NCBI RefSeq assembly: GCF_009731465.1
Contig: NZ_AP021887.1
Location: forward strand, 986,001-1,050,000
From: Streptococcus sp. 116-D4
GTDB lineage: Bacteria; Bacillota; Bacilli; Lactobacillales; Streptococcaceae
DNA length: 64,000 bases
Direction: 5' to 3'
Positions 37,801 through 48,967 of this stretch are shown here, in pieces. Every line of letters starts with the position of its first letter. Positions within the stretch are counted from its first letter, which is position 1. The notes under the pieces are model-generated. The model searched no databases. It saw only the letters and a program-made list of their open reading frames with translations, and was not told where the DNA came from. The position numbers and the translations under genes are program-made.

Positions 37801-39888
37801 TTACTTTGACAAAGTGGAGGTATCTATCCTCAAGGTCCTCAATGCATTCCATACTGCCAGTAGCGTTACACCAACATCTGCAAAGATTGCCTCCCACATA
37901 TTAGAAATTCCCAATCCACTTAGAACCAAGAAAATTAGTTTAACTACAATAGCCAAGGTCATGTTTTGCCGAGCTATTCTGACTGTCTTTTTAGCCAGTC
38001 GAATGACTTGAGGAAGTTTTCCAAGGTCATCATCCATCAGTACAACATCTGCTGATTCAATGGCTGCGTCCGAACCTAGCCCTCCCATAGCAATACCAAC
38101 ATCTGCCCTAGCAAGAACCGGTGCATCATTCACTCCATCTCCAACAAAGGCAACAGCCTGCTGAGACTGAGTCAGAATTTCCTCAAATGTACTCACCTTA
38201 TCCTGAGGCAAGCAATCTCCAAATGCATCATTGAAGGCAAATTGCTGTGCAAATTCATCAACCACTGCCTGACGATCACCTGAAAGGAGAACCGTTTTTT
38301 TAATTCCGACCGCCTGTAAATCCTTCAAGGCCTCGATGCTCGTCTCCTTCACTTGGTCTGTGATAAGGAAATAGCCTAAAAAGTGACTGTCCTCTGCCAA
38401 ATAGAGAACTGTTCCTGTGCTGTCAATAGCTGGATAAGCAATCCCTTGAACTTCCATTAATCTAGCATTCCCAAGATAGAGCTGTCTGCCATCTATCCTA
38501 CCGGACATGCCCTGCCCTGGTAGCTCGGTAATCTGACTCACCCTATTCTCGTCCACTTCCTGTCCATAGGCTGTTCGAATCGAGTTTGCGATTGGATGAT
38601 TGGAATAGCTTTCCAAATGGGCAGCGAGGTACAGAATATTATCCTCGATACCTTCTGCGTTGACAACGGTATCTACCGCAAAGATACCTTTTGTAATTGT
38701 CCCCGTCTTATCAAATACGACCGTATCCAACTTGGCAAGAGCCTCTAAATAATTTCCACCTTTCACTAAGACACCTAATTTAGATGCTCCCCCTAGCCCG
38801 CCAAAGAAACTCATTGGTACCGAAACCGCAAGAGCACAAGGGCAAGAAATGACTAAAAAGGTAAGTGCCCGATAAAGCCAAGTCGACCACTCCCCTAAAC
38901 CAAGCAAGGGAGGCAGGCTTGCAAGCAGAAAAGCGATTCCGACAACCACTGGTGTATACACACGCGAAAAACGTGTGATCATCCGTTCCGTCTCCGCTTT
39001 TTTATTGCTTGCATTTTCAACTAATTCCAAAATTTTGTTGACCGTTGATTGCGAAAAAGTCTTTCTCACTTCAATTACCAATGGACTAGTCAAATTGATC
39101 ACACCACTTGTAATGTCCTCACCAACGCCAATTTCCCTAGGCAGTGATTCTCCTGTCAAGGCTGACGTATCCAGAATAGAACGACCTTTTCTGACCAGAC
39201 CATCTAGGGGCACCTTCTCCCCAGGCTTAACTAAAATATGGTCCGCAACCCTTACTGTTTCAGGGTCTACTTGAACGGCTTCTCCCCCCTCTAGTCTCCA
39301 AGCCTTATCCGACCGAATATCCATCAATTGTGCAATGGACTGACGAGATTGAGAGGTGGCCTTGTCTTGGAAATACTCCCCAATCTGATAAAAAAGCATG
39401 ACGGCTACTGCCTCTGGAAATTCTCCCAAGAGAAAGGCTCCTAAGGTCGCGATACTCATCAAAAAGTTTTCATCAAAAATATTGCCACGTTGAATATTTT
39501 GAACCATCTTGATAAGAACCTTATGACCGATAATGATATATAGGGTCAGATAATAGACCAGACGAATCCAGAAATACTCCTCTGGCAGGAAAAAGCCGAA
39601 GGCAAATAGAATCGTAACAGCAAGTAGCAGCTCTTTCGCCCAATCTCGTTTTTCTGGAAGTGCCTCTTCCTTTTTATCACTGATCACTTCGATTCCAGGT
39701 TCAATAGCATCTACTAAGTCAATAATTTCCTTATCTATCCCATCTTCGCTTTTTGTTTCCAAAGTCAGCTTTTGAGCTATCAGATTGACAGTGGCAGATT
39801 CTACCTGCTCCAATTGATTGACAGCACGTTCAATCTTAGCAGCACAATTGCCACAGTCAATTCCCCGAAGTACATACTCTTTCTTCAT
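37801..39888 (-). CDS. cadA: Cadmium/zinc-translocating P-type ATPase
   Basis: A P1B heavy-metal pump of 695 residues. N-terminal HMA motif GIDCGNC (9-15), membrane SCPCALAV (CPC, transmembrane metal site), phosphorylation DKTGTITKG and C-terminal GDGVNDAPVLARADVG. The CPC motif and clustering with cadC and a ZIP gene fit Cd/Zn export, though Pb or Co cannot be excluded. Overlaps cadC by 32 bases, so it is translationally coupled. Confidence 0.93.
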   Translation of the reverse strand: MKKEYVLRGIDCGNCAAKIERAVNQLEQVESATVNLIAQKLTLETKSEDGIDKEIIDLVDAIEPGIEVISDKKEEALPEKRDWAKELLLAVTILFAFGFFLPEEYFWIRLVYYLTLYIIIGHKVLIKMVQNIQRGNIFDENFLMSIATLGAFLLGEFPEAVAVMLFYQIGEYFQDKATSQSRQSIAQLMDIRSDKAWRLEGGEAVQVDPETVRVADHILVKPGEKVPLDGLVRKGRSILDTSALTGESLPREIGVGEDITSGVINLTSPLVIEVRKTFSQSTVNKILELVENASNKKAETERMITRFSRVYTPVVVGIAFLLASLPPLLGLGEWSTWLYRALTFLVISCPCALAVSVPMSFFGGLGGASKLGVLVKGGNYLEALAKLDTVVFDKTGTITKGIFAVDTVVNAEGIEDNILYLAAHLESYSNHPIANSIRTAYGQEVDENRVSQITELPGQGMSGRIDGRQLYLGNARLMEVQGIAYPAIDSTGTVLYLAEDSHFLGYFLITDQVKETSIEALKDLQAVGIKKTVLLSGDRQAVVDEFAQQFAFNDAFGDCLPQDKVSTFEEILTQSQQAVAFVGDGVNDAPVLARADVGIAMGGLGSDAAIESADVVLMDDDLGKLPQVIRLAKKTVRIARQNMTLAIVVKLIFLVLSGLGISNMWEAIFADVGVTLLAVWNALRTLRIDTSTLSK

Positions 39889-40234
39889 GTTTTTCCTCCT
39901 TCAAATGCTTCAGTGTCAAAGACAAGACTGATGCGACATGATTATCCGCAAGTTCATAATAGGTCATCTTTCCTTTTTTCTCCCCCTTGACCAATTGGCA
40001 GTCCCGCAGATAGCGTAGTTGGTGAGAAATAGCAGACTTGGTCATCTGTAACGCAATCGCTAAGTCTCCGACACAAATTGGATTTTGCCGTACTGCTTGT
40101 AAAATCCGCAAACGAGTTGGATCAGAAATCGCCTTAAAAAAATTGGACATATTTAGCAATGTAACGGTATCAAACTCCGTCTCATGGACCCCTTGAATTA
40201 AATCTGGATTACAAGCTGTTAAACACTGTGACAT
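39857..40234 (-). CDS. cadC: ArsR/SmtB-family metal sensor (CadC type)
   Basis: A 125-residue winged-helix repressor. KAISDPTRLRILQAVRQNPICVGDLA with a Cys in the recognition-helix entry (Cys53 region), and two N-terminal cysteines (SQCLTAC) give a CadC alpha3N-type Cd/Zn site; DNHVASVLSLTLKHLKEEKH carries alpha5 His/Asp/Glu. It likely represses the ZIP-cadC-cadA operon through the 12-2-12 operator at 41085-41110. Confidence 0.9.
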   Translation of the reverse strand: MSQCLTACNPDLIQGVHETEFDTVTLLNMSNFFKAISDPTRLRILQAVRQNPICVGDLAIALQMTKSAISHQLRYLRDCQLVKGEKKGKMTYYELADNHVASVLSLTLKHLKEEKHEERVCTSGN

Positions 40235-40248
40235 ATTTTGTATTCCTC

Positions 40249-41064
40249 CTATCCTAAAGTTGTATCAAGTAACATCATAATTAGAAATCCGTCCATAAAC
40301 TCACCTGTTGCAATATCGGTATTCTTGTGTTCTTGAGCACCTGGCACAAGTTTTTCCACTACAACATAAATCATGGCTCCTGCCGCAAATGAGAGAGCAT
40401 AAGGTAGTAGCTGGGGCATAGACATAACAGCATAGGCCCCTAAAACAACTGCAATCGGCTCAACAATCGCTGACATGGCGCCATAGTAGAAAGCTGATTT
40501 CCTACTTCGCCCTTCTGCCCGTAGCGGCAAGGACAAGGCAGAGCCTTCTGGAATATTTTGGATACCAATTCACAAGGCTAATCCAAGGGCACTCATCCAC
40601 GTAAAGGAAAGTCCAGTTGTGGCATTTGCCACACCAACTGCTAAGCCCTCTGGTATATTATGAATCACTACCGCCAGATAAAGCAGCATGGTCTTTGATA
40701 AGGGTCTTTGGGGATTCAAAATCCCTTCCTTATCACTCATCTGTTGATTCAAATGCAGGTGGGGAACCAAATAATCAATAAAGCGGATAATTAAGCCCCC
40801 GACAATAAAAACCAACAGCCGTCGGCAACCAGTAAAATCTGTTTGCAGCCATTGACTGGCTATAGCCAAATGAAAGGACAAGCAAAGACCAGACTGCAGC
40901 TGCCGTCATAATACCCGCTGCCAAGCCCATCATCATATCCATGAATTTTTGATGAATGGTTTTGACAAAAAAGACCAAACTAGCACCGATAATGGTACAA
41001 AACAGGTGAATAAGCCAGCTAATAAAGCTTGCATTACTGGTGATAGAGATGAAAAAAATGACAT
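40249..41064 (-). pseudogene. ZIP-family metal transporter, broken
   Basis: Pieces in order: MSFFSSLSPVMQALLAGLFTC (from ATG 41064, behind GAGG), then VFFVKTIHQKFMDMMMGLAA, then IVGGLIIRFIDYLVPHLHLN through AVVIHNIPEGLAVGVA, a TGA at 40570-40572, then PLRAEGRSRKSAFYYGAMSA to the end. Two frameshifts and one nonsense codon. The HNIPEG metal motif of ZIP proteins is intact. Zinc or manganese import by a ZIP next to a Cd/Zn exporter would be metal balancing; here it is lost. Confidence 0.82.
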
Positions 41065-41084
41065 CTTATACCTCAATAATCGAT

Positions 41085-41110
41085 AATAGTTGAGCAACTG
41101 TTCAACTATT
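41085..41110 (-). promoter_or_regulatory. 12-2-12 operator of ArsR/SmtB type
   Basis: AATAGTTGAGCA, two bases, TGTTCAACTATT: an imperfect palindrome with 11 of 12 matched, the TGA(g/a)CA-N2-TGTTCA architecture of CadC/CzrA-type sensors. It sits over the beginning of the ZIP-cadC-cadA transcript. Confidence 0.65.
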
Positions 41111-41386
41111 ACCATTACCTCCTAGTCTATGGAAACAAACACATACCTATAGGGTATTCTACTCACTCTGATACCTATCCTACCATATAAGAAAAATAGT
41201 TCCCCAAACCATCATAGTGATATCTGAAAATAAAAAAGGGGGGCCAAAACTATTCCCACAGACACCTCACATGCAGGAACATTTTGAACCTCCACTGAGT
41301 ATGTGGAAATAAATTTCAGACATTACTGCTATCAATAATACTATCTCAACTCAGACTGTTAGATTTATACTTCACTCAAAATTCAA

Positions 41387-41412
41387 AAAAGGCTTAATAT
41401 CAAGCCTTTTGT
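41387..41412. terminator. Bidirectional terminator in the accessory region
   Basis: AAAAGGCTT and AAGCCTTTT pair around AATATC. The remainder of 41116-41566 shows no gene. Confidence 0.6.
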
Positions 41413-41566
41413 AAACCCTGAAACGGTAGACTATATCTTTTTCTCTCCAGTAGTCCCAAAACCTCAACATGTTCTTATATCTAACTTTTCCTTCTATAAA
41501 TTGACTCAAGTTAAATTTCGTGTATTAGAGAAATTGAAATATTCTCTTTCTAATCTATAACTATAC

Positions 41567-42166
41567 CTATTCCGTTCGAGTTTCAGCTAAATATATTCCC
41601 CATTCAGCTAATTCTTCAGGCGAATCATAAACAGTTTTTTCATTACTTTCATAGATTTCAGAGATTCCTGGCGAGGTCTTAGAAAAAGTTTTCCAAGCAG
41701 TCACTAGTTCTTCTACAAATTGAATATTATGAGGTTCAAAAAAGTCATTAAATTTCGATAGTTCTTCACTATAAATTGTCACAACATTATAGCTATCAAG
41801 CATAATCTCATCATGACTTTTATGCCCACCAAATCCAAACTTACTTAATCCATCATTAATAAGCAAATCACCGTATCTAATCAACAGTACTAGGCATTCC
41901 TCTCTTGAACAACCATCAATATAATAAACATCCTTATGGGATTCCTTGATAATATTCTTTGCTATCACTTTTTCTCTATCAATACTAACAGGCAATTCCA
42001 AAATAAAAAACAAGGGCTCGTCATGAATCGCAATAAAGTGTTGAAAAACCTCTAATATTTTTTCTGCGTGTACATTCGCCATCAAATGATGTTCAGTTAA
42101 CTTTGTAAATGATTCAAATAGGCTTTCTACCAAGCTAACTTGATGAACTTTTACTAAATTCAACAT
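41567..42166 (-). CDS. Hypothetical protein (199 aa)
   Basis: A soluble protein starting MLNLVKVHQVSLVESLFESF, with EPLFFILELPVSIDREKV and DSPEELAEWGIYLAETRTE at the end. No export signal. The composition and position in decayed cargo suggest an immunity or cargo protein of an old toxin locus, but no family is recognised. Confidence 0.55.
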   Translation of the reverse strand: MLNLVKVHQVSLVESLFESFTKLTEHHLMANVHAEKILEVFQHFIAIHDEPLFFILELPVSIDREKVIAKNIIKESHKDVYYIDGCSREECLVLLIRYGDLLINDGLSKFGFGGHKSHDEIMLDSYNVVTIYSEELSKFNDFFEPHNIQFVEELVTAWKTFSKTSPGISEIYESNEKTVYDSPEELAEWGIYLAETRTE

Positions 42167-42261
42167 TACACATCCTACAGAAAATTAAAACGGTAACTTC
42201 TCAAAGTAACTTCCACTTTCCTGACCAAAGTGGAAATTAGTTTGGGAATTTACCTAAAAAT

Positions 42262-42495
42262 TAAAACTCAAGCTTTGCTAAGAAATTCATCACAACAATT
42301 ACAAATTTCCTCAAGACCAAATCTTGGCTAAGTTTCATATATAAGAGGTGATGCATTAATTCCCAGAAAGCCATGCTCATAGGTAATAAATGTACCTCCT
42401 ACGTGTAACTGGAAATATAAACTCAATAACACCACCTATCGGACCAAAACACTCAACTTCTGCTCTCAGTCTGATACTTCCTCATATATCAAAAA
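42262..42495 (-). pseudogene. Remnant of an unidentified gene
   Basis: Minus-strand pieces AEVECFGPIGGVIEFIFPVT, FITYEHGFLGINASPLIYE and LEEICNCCDEFLSKA lie in successive frames with stops between. It was once one reading frame. No family recognised. Rest of 42167-42541 is featureless apart from a CCCTT/AAGGG hairpin near 42516-42540 that may terminate rlmD. Confidence 0.4.
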
Positions 42496-42541
42496 AATCT
42501 TACAATCAAGGCTTTTGATTACCCCTTTCGTTACAAGGGTT

Positions 42542-43909
<1,368 letters not shown>

Positions 43910-43970
43910 CTATTGGCCGACAAAAAAGACGGCAACGTTACGGTTACCATCTATTATACCATGAAATTTC

Positions 43971-44945
43971 TTAAGAACCAAAACTCTTGAAGAAGTTGAC
44001 AATGGCTTGCCAGAGGGAGCTTAAGAAGTTCCCGCCGTCCTCTATCGCCTTATCCGCATCAAAGTTAAGGTTGATATTTTTAAAACTGTCGCCAGCTTGT
44101 GATACGATACTTTGTTTAAGGTCATTTAGGGTTTTAGTGAAATCTGCATTGCTGAGGATATCACTCTTTGAGAGATTTAAAGCAAAATTGATGATGATAT
44201 TGATCTGGTTTCCTGTTATAACCTGATCAAGTTTGTAATTTTTTAAGGTATCTTCAACGATTTTACGGACGTCTTCCTCCGTCAGATTTTCCTTGTTTTC
44301 TTTAGCTTTGGCAAGTCCTGACTTGATATCGGCTAGGGCAACATTTAATTTGTTAGCATCATAGCCTGACTTGTCCTTGTTTTCAGCATTGATATCGGAC
44401 AAAGCCTTCAACTCTTCTTGAGCCAAATCTTTGTTGGCTTGTGGCACCTTGGCTCCATTAGCTTCTAGCGAATAGTAAATCCCAGCTAAGGCACTTTCAC
44501 CTGTAACTGGAATAGGTGCTGCTACAGTGATTTTGGCGTGTTCCACACCCAAAGTTACGGCCGCATTGCGGTACATATCCTGAGTTACCTTAGTGATATT
44601 CTCTGGTGTTTCAATCTTGACCTCAAGTGGCGATTTGTCACCTAGCTTTTGAATCTTGGCTGATGAATACAATTGTAAGCTGGAGTCATTGGCCACATTC
44701 ATAATCTTAGAATAGACATCAGGTGTCATGGTCTTGAGTTCTTTGGTGTCTGATGAGGCATTGTAGCCTAGTTTTTTTAGGGTTTGATTTTTTTGGTCTT
44801 CAGACAATGAAGAACCTAGGACATATTCAGGTTGAACATAGGTTTCATCGATAACTTTTTGCACATCTGTTGCTGCATGGACGCTACTCATAGCTGTTAC
44901 TGCCCATAAGACCGCAGCACTAGTCAGAAAGAGTTTCTTTCTCAT
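43971..44945 (-). CDS. DUF1002 exported protein
   Basis: A 324-residue secreted or cell-surface protein. Signal peptide MRKKLFLTSAAVLWAVTAMSSVHA, probably cut before ATD. The rest is a DUF1002 domain (extracellular, unknown function) with lysine-rich repeats and a hydrophobic-helical C-terminus. Separated from pvaA by 73 bases. Function unknown. Confidence 0.85.
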   Translation of the reverse strand: MRKKLFLTSAAVLWAVTAMSSVHAATDVQKVIDETYVQPEYVLGSSLSEDQKNQTLKKLGYNASSDTKELKTMTPDVYSKIMNVANDSSLQLYSSAKIQKLGDKSPLEVKIETPENITKVTQDMYRNAAVTLGVEHAKITVAAPIPVTGESALAGIYYSLEANGAKVPQANKDLAQEELKALSDINAENKDKSGYDANKLNVALADIKSGLAKAKENKENLTEEDVRKIVEDTLKNYKLDQVITGNQINIIINFALNLSKSDILSNADFTKTLNDLKQSIVSQAGDSFKNINLNFDADKAIEDGGNFLSSLWQAIVNFFKSFGS

Positions 44946-45018
44946 TGGGAATTTCCTCCTTTACCTTTCTAGAGTAATATATCTATCTTAAAGAAAACTT
45001 ATAACAAAAACACCTGGA

Positions 45019-45633
45019 CTAGCCAGATGTCGAAAAGAGAGTGAAACATTTGATGATGTAAAGGTTGAGTTGAACCTGTCTAGAATAGTAATAGTTTCCT
45101 CCATTTACATAGAGTTCTGCTCCATGAAAAATGGAAATGGGATGAATATAACTGTAAGTCTTTCCAGTAGTATTGCCAAGCAAGGGAGCAACAGTCTCAC
45201 GAGAGTACTGTTTGGCCAGTGCTAGGGTGTTTTCCTTACCATTTTGGACGATATAATCGATATAGGCAGGTCCAAAATTATAGGCTTGAACAGCCGTCCA
45301 GACATCTACATCCTTCTTCTGGGCCAGATAGAGATTATCTGTCAGAGTTTGAACGCCTTGCCGAATGCTAGAGGCATTATCATTGATGGTATTGGTTAAA
45401 CCACTTGCAGACTCACTAGACTGCATAACATCGCCTTCTTTTCCTTTTGTTTCGGTATAAATCATAGCGAGCACAAGCTCTTCGTTTGCTGGGGTGTCTT
45501 TTTCACTCAAGATTTCTCGCACCATGGGTTGATAGGTCATGACTTGCTTGACATCTTGGTGAACGCGGTAGGCTTTATATCCAGCAAAAAGGAAGACTGC
45601 TAGTACAAGCACTCTTCGAATTCGTTTAAACAT
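45019..45633 (-). CDS. pvaA: Lysozyme-like surface protein PvaA
   Basis: A 204-residue protein with an N-terminal membrane anchor ([17 protein letters not shown]) and a lytic-transglycosylase-like fold: [21 protein letters not shown], then [18 protein letters not shown]. Matches the pneumococcal vaccine antigen A family, bifunctional peptidoglycan hydrolase. Its stop overlaps or abuts the nucleoid-protein gene end region on the same strand. Confidence 0.88.
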   Translation of the reverse strand: MFKRIRRVLVLAVFLFAGYKAYRVHQDVKQVMTYQPMVREILSEKDTPANEELVLAMIYTETKGKEGDVMQSSESASGLTNTINDNASSIRQGVQTLTDNLYLAQKKDVDVWTAVQAYNFGPAYIDYIVQNGKENTLALAKQYSRETVAPLLGNTTGKTYSYIHPISIFHGAELYVNGGNYYYSRQVQLNLYIIKCFTLFSTSG

Positions 45634-46607
45634 TATTTACTTTGGATATCCTCGATATTTTTGATTAAGATAGAGTAGGTTCCATTGTCATTTTGGATAA
45701 ACTCAACAGACTCAGCGTCTTGATAGACGTTGTTAGGAACAATGAGCTCTATTCCATTTGACAAGGAGAGTTTTTGGTTTTCAAATTTCTTTAATTGGCG
45801 ACTGGCATCAATTTCATCAAATTGAACTGGTTCTGGTACTGCATCTTTAACTTGGTCAATAAAGCTCAAACGAGCTGTCAAATTGTTGTCAAAAAGGTCG
45901 TTGGCCAATTTCTCGGGTGACAATTCATTACTTTCTTCCAGATTGTTAAAAATCGCTGATTTAACTTTAGATTGAAATTGAAAATCATCTGTGTTAAAAG
46001 TCTCAGCAATTCGCTGTGCCGTTTTTTCTAGTTCCTTGATCGATTTCTTAGGTGAAATCTTAGGGGCGACGGCAAGGAGATTGTCTGAAAAATAGTTCAA
46101 AAAAGTCCCGTTGTACTTGATTCGTTTCTCGATTAGGTGGTACTTGCGACTCTGAAGATTGACCACCAAGGCTTCATCAGCCCCCGTTCCAAATCCAGGC
46201 AGGTTATTCTGAGTCAGCTTGATTGGATTATCAACTTCTCCTCCGAGGTGGGTCAAGGTCTCCCTTAAGGCAATTCGCAAGAAAGCGAAATGTTCAATAC
46301 CTTCTTTAGAAAATTGCACAAAAATCAAGTCATTGGTCTTGAGATTTTCGGAAATGCTGAACTCCTCTTTCCAGAGATTAGCCAGTGTTACTGAAGTCTC
46401 CAACAAATCGTCAGTGATATGATTGAAGAAGGGATTTTCTTCCTCGAAAATCCCAGTCTTAGCCTCATCTGAATACACACGTTCAATTTTTTTGCGTAGG
46501 TATTCTTCGATTTTTGGAGTAATATTGAGAAACTTATCCGCTAGGAACAGCTCGGTATCATCCGGACTGAACTGATGAATAATAGCTTTCTTAATATAAA
46601 TGTCCAT
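45633..46607 (-). CDS. Nucleoid-associated protein (NdpA/YejK family)
   Basis: A 324-residue acidic protein, DNA-binding nucleoid-associated family (NdpA, YejK). ATG at 46607 gives [20 protein letters not shown]; upstream ATG at 46640 would run into glyA. Located directly downstream of glyA and upstream of pvaA in one transcription direction. Function in streptococci is not characterised. Confidence 0.82.
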   Translation of the reverse strand: MDIYIKKAIIHQFSPDDTELFLADKFLNITPKIEEYLRKKIERVYSDEAKTGIFEEENPFFNHITDDLLETSVTLANLWKEEFSISENLKTNDLIFVQFSKEGIEHFAFLRIALRETLTHLGGEVDNPIKLTQNNLPGFGTGADEALVVNLQSRKYHLIEKRIKYNGTFLNYFSDNLLAVAPKISPKKSIKELEKTAQRIAETFNTDDFQFQSKVKSAIFNNLEESNELSPEKLANDLFDNNLTARLSFIDQVKDAVPEPVQFDEIDASRQLKKFENQKLSLSNGIELIVPNNVYQDAESVEFIQNDNGTYSILIKNIEDIQSK

Positions 46608-46614
46608 AAAAGTT

Positions 46615-47871
46615 TTAGTCCTCGTATAATGGGAAGGCATCTGTTAATTCTTTAACTGCACTTCTCACTTCTTCTAAGACAGCTTTATTTTCTGCACTCT
46701 TAAGGGTTTTAATAATCAATTCAGCCACTTTGCGACTTTCTTCTTCACCAAATCCACGTGCAGTAATGGCTGCTGCTCCGATACGAATACCACTTGTCTT
46801 GAATGGTGACAAAGTTTCGTAAGGGATTGAGTTTTTATTTAGGGTAATATTGACTTCATCTAGCAAGTTTTGAGCAACTTTGCCGTTTTCTACAACTTTA
46901 GTCACATCCACTAGGAAGAGGTGGTTTTCAGTCCCGCCAGAAATGATACGAAAATCAGGGTCTTGCAAGAAGACATCTGCCATAGCCTTGCTGTTCTTGA
47001 TAACATTAGTAGCATATTCCTTGAAGGCTGGATCTAAAACTTCTTTGAAAGAAACGGCTTTAGCAGCAATAACATGCTCCAAAGGGCCACCCTGAATACC
47101 TGGGAAAATAGCTGAATTGATTTTCTTAGCAAGTTCTTCGTCATTGGTCAAAATCAAACCACCACGTGGTCCACGAAGGGTTTTGTGGGTCGTTGTTGTA
47201 GTGATATGAGCGTATGGTACTGGGCTAGGATGTAGACCAGCAGCAACCAAACCAGCAATATGTGCCATATCTACCATGAGTTTAGCTCCAACAGCATCAG
47301 CAATTTCACGGAATTTTGAAAAGTCAATAATTTGAGAATAGGCTGAAGCACCAGCTACGATGAGTTTTGGTTTTACTTCTTGGGCTTGTTTCAAGATAGC
47401 GTCAAAGTCCAAGAGCTCTGTTTCCGGGTCTACGCTATAAGAAACAAAGTTGTAGGTTTGACCAGAGAAGCTAACAGGAGCCCCATGAGTCAAGTGTCCA
47501 CCAGCTGCCAAATCCATCCCCATAACCGTATCGCCAGGCTCAATCAAGGCCATGTAAGCCGCACAGTTGGCTTGGCTTCCTGAGTGTGGTTGGACATTGG
47601 CAAATTTTGCGCCAAAAATTTCCTTTGCACGTTCAATAGCTAGAGTTTCTATCACATCTATAACATCAGTCCCACCATAATAACGGCGTCCTGGGTAGCC
47701 TTCGGCGTATTTATTCGTCAAGATAGACCCTTGAGCTGCCATAACAGCCTTAGAAACCACGTTTTCCGAAGCGATCAACTCAATGTTGTTTTGTTGGCGT
47801 TCTTCTTCTTTGGCAATAGCATTCCAGAGATCAGCATCGTATGCTTTAAAATCGTCTTTGTCAAAAATCAT
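46615..47871 (-). CDS. glyA: Serine hydroxymethyltransferase
   Basis: PLP enzyme converting serine and tetrahydrofolate to glycine and 5,10-methylene-THF. 418 residues, with [19 protein letters not shown] and the PLP Lys in [15 protein letters not shown] (the sequence [10 protein letters not shown]). Upstream, small GNAT and TsaC genes share the transcription direction; this glyA-downstream cluster is conserved in pneumococci. Confidence 0.97.
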   Translation of the reverse strand: MIFDKDDFKAYDADLWNAIAKEEERQQNNIELIASENVVSKAVMAAQGSILTNKYAEGYPGRRYYGGTDVIDVIETLAIERAKEIFGAKFANVQPHSGSQANCAAYMALIEPGDTVMGMDLAAGGHLTHGAPVSFSGQTYNFVSYSVDPETELLDFDAILKQAQEVKPKLIVAGASAYSQIIDFSKFREIADAVGAKLMVDMAHIAGLVAAGLHPSPVPYAHITTTTTHKTLRGPRGGLILTNDEELAKKINSAIFPGIQGGPLEHVIAAKAVSFKEVLDPAFKEYATNVIKNSKAMADVFLQDPDFRIISGGTENHLFLVDVTKVVENGKVAQNLLDEVNITLNKNSIPYETLSPFKTSGIRIGAAAITARGFGEEESRKVAELIIKTLKSAENKAVLEEVRSAVKELTDAFPLYED

Positions 47872-47931
47872 AGGTCTTCTCCTTTATAGCGTGACTGGTC
47901 CTTTAGTTTGTTTTTCCAATAAGAAAATAAA

Positions 47932-48363
47932 CTAAAGGATGCGAATAAACCGTTTCTGCACTTTATCACAAGTATAACCAACTTTTTCATAAAATGCATG
48001 AGCTCCCAGACGATGATCGGCAGAGTTTAAGCGAATAAACCCATAACCACGTCTTTTTGCTTCTTGCTCCAACCCTTGCAGTAAGCTTTTACCAATACCT
48101 TGCCCTTGTACTTGAGGTGAAACCGCTAAGCCTAAGATATTAAATCCTGCCTTGGAATAGAGAGATTCATAAACTTCAGCGTGGACATATCCAAGTAGGA
48201 CATGACTAGCTGCATCCTCATAGCCAAGAAGGAAATGATGGGAATCCTGAGATAATCTAGCTAGTTGACTAGCTGTGTCTACTAGACTAAAAGAATAGCC
48301 CAAAGCCTCTTGGTTGATCTCACATATTGCTTTCACATCAGTTTCTCTTAAATTCCTTAGCAT
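47932..48363 (-). CDS. GNAT N-acetyltransferase
   Basis: 143 residues starting MLRNLRETDVKAICEINQEA, with acetyl-CoA binding signature VSPQVQGQGIGKSLLQGLEQ. ATG at 48363 is one base from the tsaC stop; an upstream ATG at 48426 has no ribosome site. Substrate unknown. RimI-like ribosomal protein acetylation would fit its neighbour tsaC but cannot be shown. Confidence 0.85.
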   Translation of the reverse strand: MLRNLRETDVKAICEINQEALGYSFSLVDTASQLARLSQDSHHFLLGYEDAASHVLLGYVHAEVYESLYSKAGFNILGLAVSPQVQGQGIGKSLLQGLEQEAKRRGYGFIRLNSADHRLGAHAFYEKVGYTCDKVQKRFIRIL

Positions 48364-48364
48364 T

Positions 48365-48967
48365 TCATGCCTCCTCAAAAGAAATCTCTGGCAACCGAGC
48401 AAGAATATCTTCTCGCTTAATCGCACCTTGGCGTAAGATTTTCACCTTGTCTCCAGACAAATCCAAAATAGTTGAATCCTGTCCAGTTAGAAAAGCATCG
48501 TCTTCCAAACCCAAAACCTCTTGGTCAAAATCCTCTAGAATTTGCTTAAAGGTCACTCCACTTGCCCGACCTGAGATATTAGCAGACGGCCCAATCAAGG
48601 GACCTGTCTCTCGAATCAAATCAAGAGTAATGGGGTGACTAGGTATTCGAAATCCAACAGTTGCAAGACCAGAATTGACCCAATAGGGAACTCGGTCATT
48701 GGCTTCGAGGATAATGGTCAAGGGCCCTGGTAAAAAGGTCTCTACAAGTTTTTGCAGATAAGATGATTGATTCTTAGAAAAGTGCAAGATATCCTCTAGA
48801 GAGGCGATATTGAGATTGAGAGCCTTATCTCTAGGACGATGTTTGAGCTGGTAAACATGGTCAACAGCCTTTTCATCCAATGCTTTTGCAAAAAGTCCGT
48901 AAACTGTCTCTGTAGGAAGAACGACAGCTCCACCATTTTCCAACTCTTGTCTAATCCTGTCCATCAT
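48365..48967 (-). CDS. L-threonylcarbamoyladenylate synthase (TsaC/Sua5 family)
   Basis: Makes threonylcarbamoyl-AMP for the tRNA t6A modification. 200 residues from ATG at 48967; YrdC domain with GGAVVLPTETVYGLFAKA and PGPLTIIL, and SGRASGVTF. Overlaps prmC by 17 bases. Identity firm, and the start could be three bases shorter. Confidence 0.9.
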   Translation of the reverse strand: MMDRIRQELENGGAVVLPTETVYGLFAKALDEKAVDHVYQLKHRPRDKALNLNIASLEDILHFSKNQSSYLQKLVETFLPGPLTIILEANDRVPYWVNSGLATVGFRIPSHPITLDLIRETGPLIGPSANISGRASGVTFKQILEDFDQEVLGLEDDAFLTGQDSTILDLSGDKVKILRQGAIKREDILARLPEISFEEA

